Positions 62,574 to 64,000 of a DNA stretch of 64,000 nucleotides are shown one piece after another. The position numbers and the translations under genes were made by a program. Below the pieces are notes generated by a model. The model had not been told where the DNA came from, searched no databases, and saw nothing but the letters and a program-made list of their open reading frames with translations. Source of the stretch: Sedimenticola thiotaurini. GTDB taxonomy: Bacteria; Pseudomonadota; Gammaproteobacteria; Chromatiales; Chromatiaceae. Each line of letters begins with the position of its first letter. Position 1 is the first letter of the stretch. The stretch spans positions 868,001-932,000 of the forward strand of contig NZ_CP011412.1 in assembly GCF_001007875.1 (NCBI RefSeq). The letters run 5' to 3'.

Positions 62574-64000
62574 ATGTCAAAGAATTTACAAACGAGTGTT
62601 CAGGGAATGCCACTTTTAAAGTTTATCCTACTGCTATCAGTTGGATACCTGGTTTTTTCCCTCATCGCGATCTTCCTCATATCCACAAACATCAAGCAGA
62701 AGGCTATCAGCGACCTGTCTCGGGAGGATGCCCGACAAACAGCGGAACTCATCTTTCAAAGTCTCTACTCGGTCATGAGCGATGGATGGGACAAGCAAGA
62801 GATATCGGCAACGATCGAGCGTCTCAATCAGGCCGCACCAAACATTGAAATCATGTCCTATCGGGGAGACCCGGTGATTAACGAATTTGGAGACACACCC
62901 GGCCAGATCAAACAACGGGAGTCTGACCCGTTAATTCAGCAGGCGTTGGCAAACGGACAGGAGATATTGCAAACCAGTCAGACCGAAATCCGCTTCATCT
63001 ATCCGGTAATTGCGGAACGCGCCTGTATTCAGTGTCATAAACAGTCCACGCCCGGTGATGTTAATGGCGTCATCGACATCCGCTACCCGGTGGAGAATCT
63101 TAAAGTCTCCCTCTCCCTGATGATCAATGTGATGCTTGGCTATATCAGCCTGCTTCTGGCACTGTTATTCATCGGTCTGTTTTTCAAACTTAAAACCTTT
63201 GTCATTCAGCCCATAAGCGCCTTAACGGATATTATGGGCGACATATCACAACATGCCGATCTGACCAAGCGAGTCAGGTATAAAAGCAGAATACTGGAAG
63301 TACAGCATCTCACCAGCTACTTCAATCGCATGCTGGTCACACTGCAGGACTTTCAGTACAGACTCGAACAACTTTCCGCCCGTGATCCTCTCACCGGCCT
63401 CTATAACCGACGGAAGTTCGAACAGTTTCTCGATTATGAAGTTGACCGGGCTACCCGCCATCAGCGCAGTTTCTGCCTCATCATGATTGACCTGGATAAC
63501 TTTAAACATATCAATGATACCTACGGCCATCCGGTGGGTGATATGGCGCTGCAAAAGCTGGCGTTGCTACTGATGGAACAAACCCGAAAAAGTGACGTTA
63601 TAGCCCGGCTTGGCGGGGATGAATTTGCCATCATTCTGCCCGAGACCGATTTCGAGCATGGCTTGTCATCTGCGGAAAAACTGCGCCATATACTGACTGA
63701 CTCCACACTGGAGCTACCGGATTGCAAGATCAGTATCAGTGCCAGTTTTGGGGTTGTCAGCTATCCGGATAATGGAGATGGTGTAGAGAATCTCAATATC
63801 GCCATGGATGTGGCTATGTATAAAGCCAAGCACAGTGGTAAAAACTGCGTTGCGGTCCTGGATGAGCGAGAGAAAGTCGCAGAAATGGAGATATTCACCA
63901 AAGGGGAGTTTCTGCGCCAGGCCCTGGAAGATGAGCGGATCACTGTATTCCTGCAACCCATTGTACAGATACCAGGAGAACTGTACGCCTATGAAGTTCT
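62574..64000 (+). CDS. Membrane GGDEF(-EAL) protein with periplasmic heme site, 3' end outside window
   Basis: The first 475 residues of a c-di-GMP enzyme cut by the window edge. A membrane helix (about 14-37) is followed by a periplasmic sensor of about 145 residues with a heme c site CIQCH at 151-155, then a second helix (about 180-205), a HAMP-like linker and GGDEF domain with intact LGGDEF at 347-351. The chain then continues with LEDERITVFLQPIVQI, the start of an EAL domain. ATG at 62574 follows AGGAAG directly; upstream in-frame there is no other start. It differs in sensor sequence from the other heme GGDEF-EAL protein here, so they are not a simple duplication. Confidence 0.88.
   Translation, partial: MSKNLQTSVQGMPLLKFILLLSVGYLVFSLIAIFLISTNIKQKAISDLSREDARQTAELIFQSLYSVMSDGWDKQEISATIERLNQAAPNIEIMSYRGDPVINEFGDTPGQIKQRESDPLIQQALANGQEILQTSQTEIRFIYPVIAERACIQCHKQSTPGDVNGVIDIRYPVENLKVSLSLMINVMLGYISLLLALLFIGLFFKLKTFVIQPISALTDIMGDISQHADLTKRVRYKSRILEVQHLTSYFNRMLVTLQDFQYRLEQLSARDPLTGLYNRRKFEQFLDYEVDRATRHQRSFCLIMIDLDNFKHINDTYGHPVGDMALQKLALLLMEQTRKSDVIARLGGDEFAIILPETDFEHGLSSAEKLRHILTDSTLELPDCKISISASFGVVSYPDNGDGVENLNIAMDVAMYKAKHSGKNCVAVLDEREKVAEMEIFTKGEFLRQALEDERITVFLQPIVQIPGELYAYEV

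Noticed and set aside
1-64000. tRNA, rRNA, CRISPR, insertion sequence or prophage
   Set aside because: No cloverleaf-type TTCGA loop, no regular spaced repeat, no transposase, integrase or phage gene was recognised on reading; a covariance-model scan would be decisive.

Overview
The window looks like chromosome of a free-living or symbiotic gammaproteobacterium, most likely a sulfur-oxidising relative of the Chromatiales (an inference; Sedimenticola or Thiodiazotropha-like lineages come to mind). The evidence is the gene order: rpoE-rseA-rseB-rseC-mucD/degQ, lepA-lepB-DUF4845-rnc-era-recO-pdxJ, sdhCDAB-sdhE-ygfX, recJ next to yjgA, and dksA-gluQ. Lifestyle hints are a cytochrome c', a DsrC/TusE-family protein, a CbbY-type phosphatase (normally linked to the Calvin cycle) and an S-methyl-thioinosine phosphorylase. 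No tRNA, rRNA, CRISPR array, insertion sequence or prophage gene was recognised.

Layout. 1-3 kb: the end of an SDR oxidoreductase, a nitroreductase and a small envelope operon built around a DUF3299 protein. 3-9 kb: an SOS mutagenesis block, imuA-imuB-dnaE2, facing an SRAP (yedK) gene one base away; imuA has a good sigma70 promoter with a GTTC-N7-GTTC repeat in its spacer. 9-13 kb: a cytochrome c' plus diheme cytochrome pair, and a striking 540-residue protein with a histone-like lysine tail, one membrane segment and a Pro/Tyr-rich end. 13-21.6 kb: peroxiredoxin, nagZ, a FliL-like protein, an L,D-transpeptidase, a CYTH protein, rlmD, a YdbH/YdbL lipid-transport pair and cysM. 21.7-27.6 kb: a plus-strand cluster of TonB-dependent receptor, periplasmic substrate-binding protein and BarA-like hybrid kinase. 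27.7-34.8 kb: dsbB, a two-gene lysine-degradation operon, cobQ and a heme-sensing GGDEF-EAL protein.

35-54.7 kb is mostly conserved minus-strand housekeeping: pdxJ to lepA, the sigma-E envelope-stress operon with its probable own promoter, divergent nadB, the succinate dehydrogenase operon with its assembly factor, and yjgA-recJ. 54.8-64 kb: a phosphopantetheinyl transferase, cysZ, an aminotransferase, cbbY, dksA-gluQ, a 51-codon gene, EVE and ArsC/Spx-like proteins, bcp, a shortened DsrC-like protein with only one of the two C-terminal cysteines, and the start of a second periplasmic-heme GGDEF protein cut by the window edge.

The least explained parts are the 540-residue protein (10570-12192), the receptor/binding-protein/kinase cluster, the DUF3299 operon, the imuA operator, the possible YnbE-YdbL fusion and the DsrC-like protein. 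All assignments rest on reading motifs by eye; no database search was possible.
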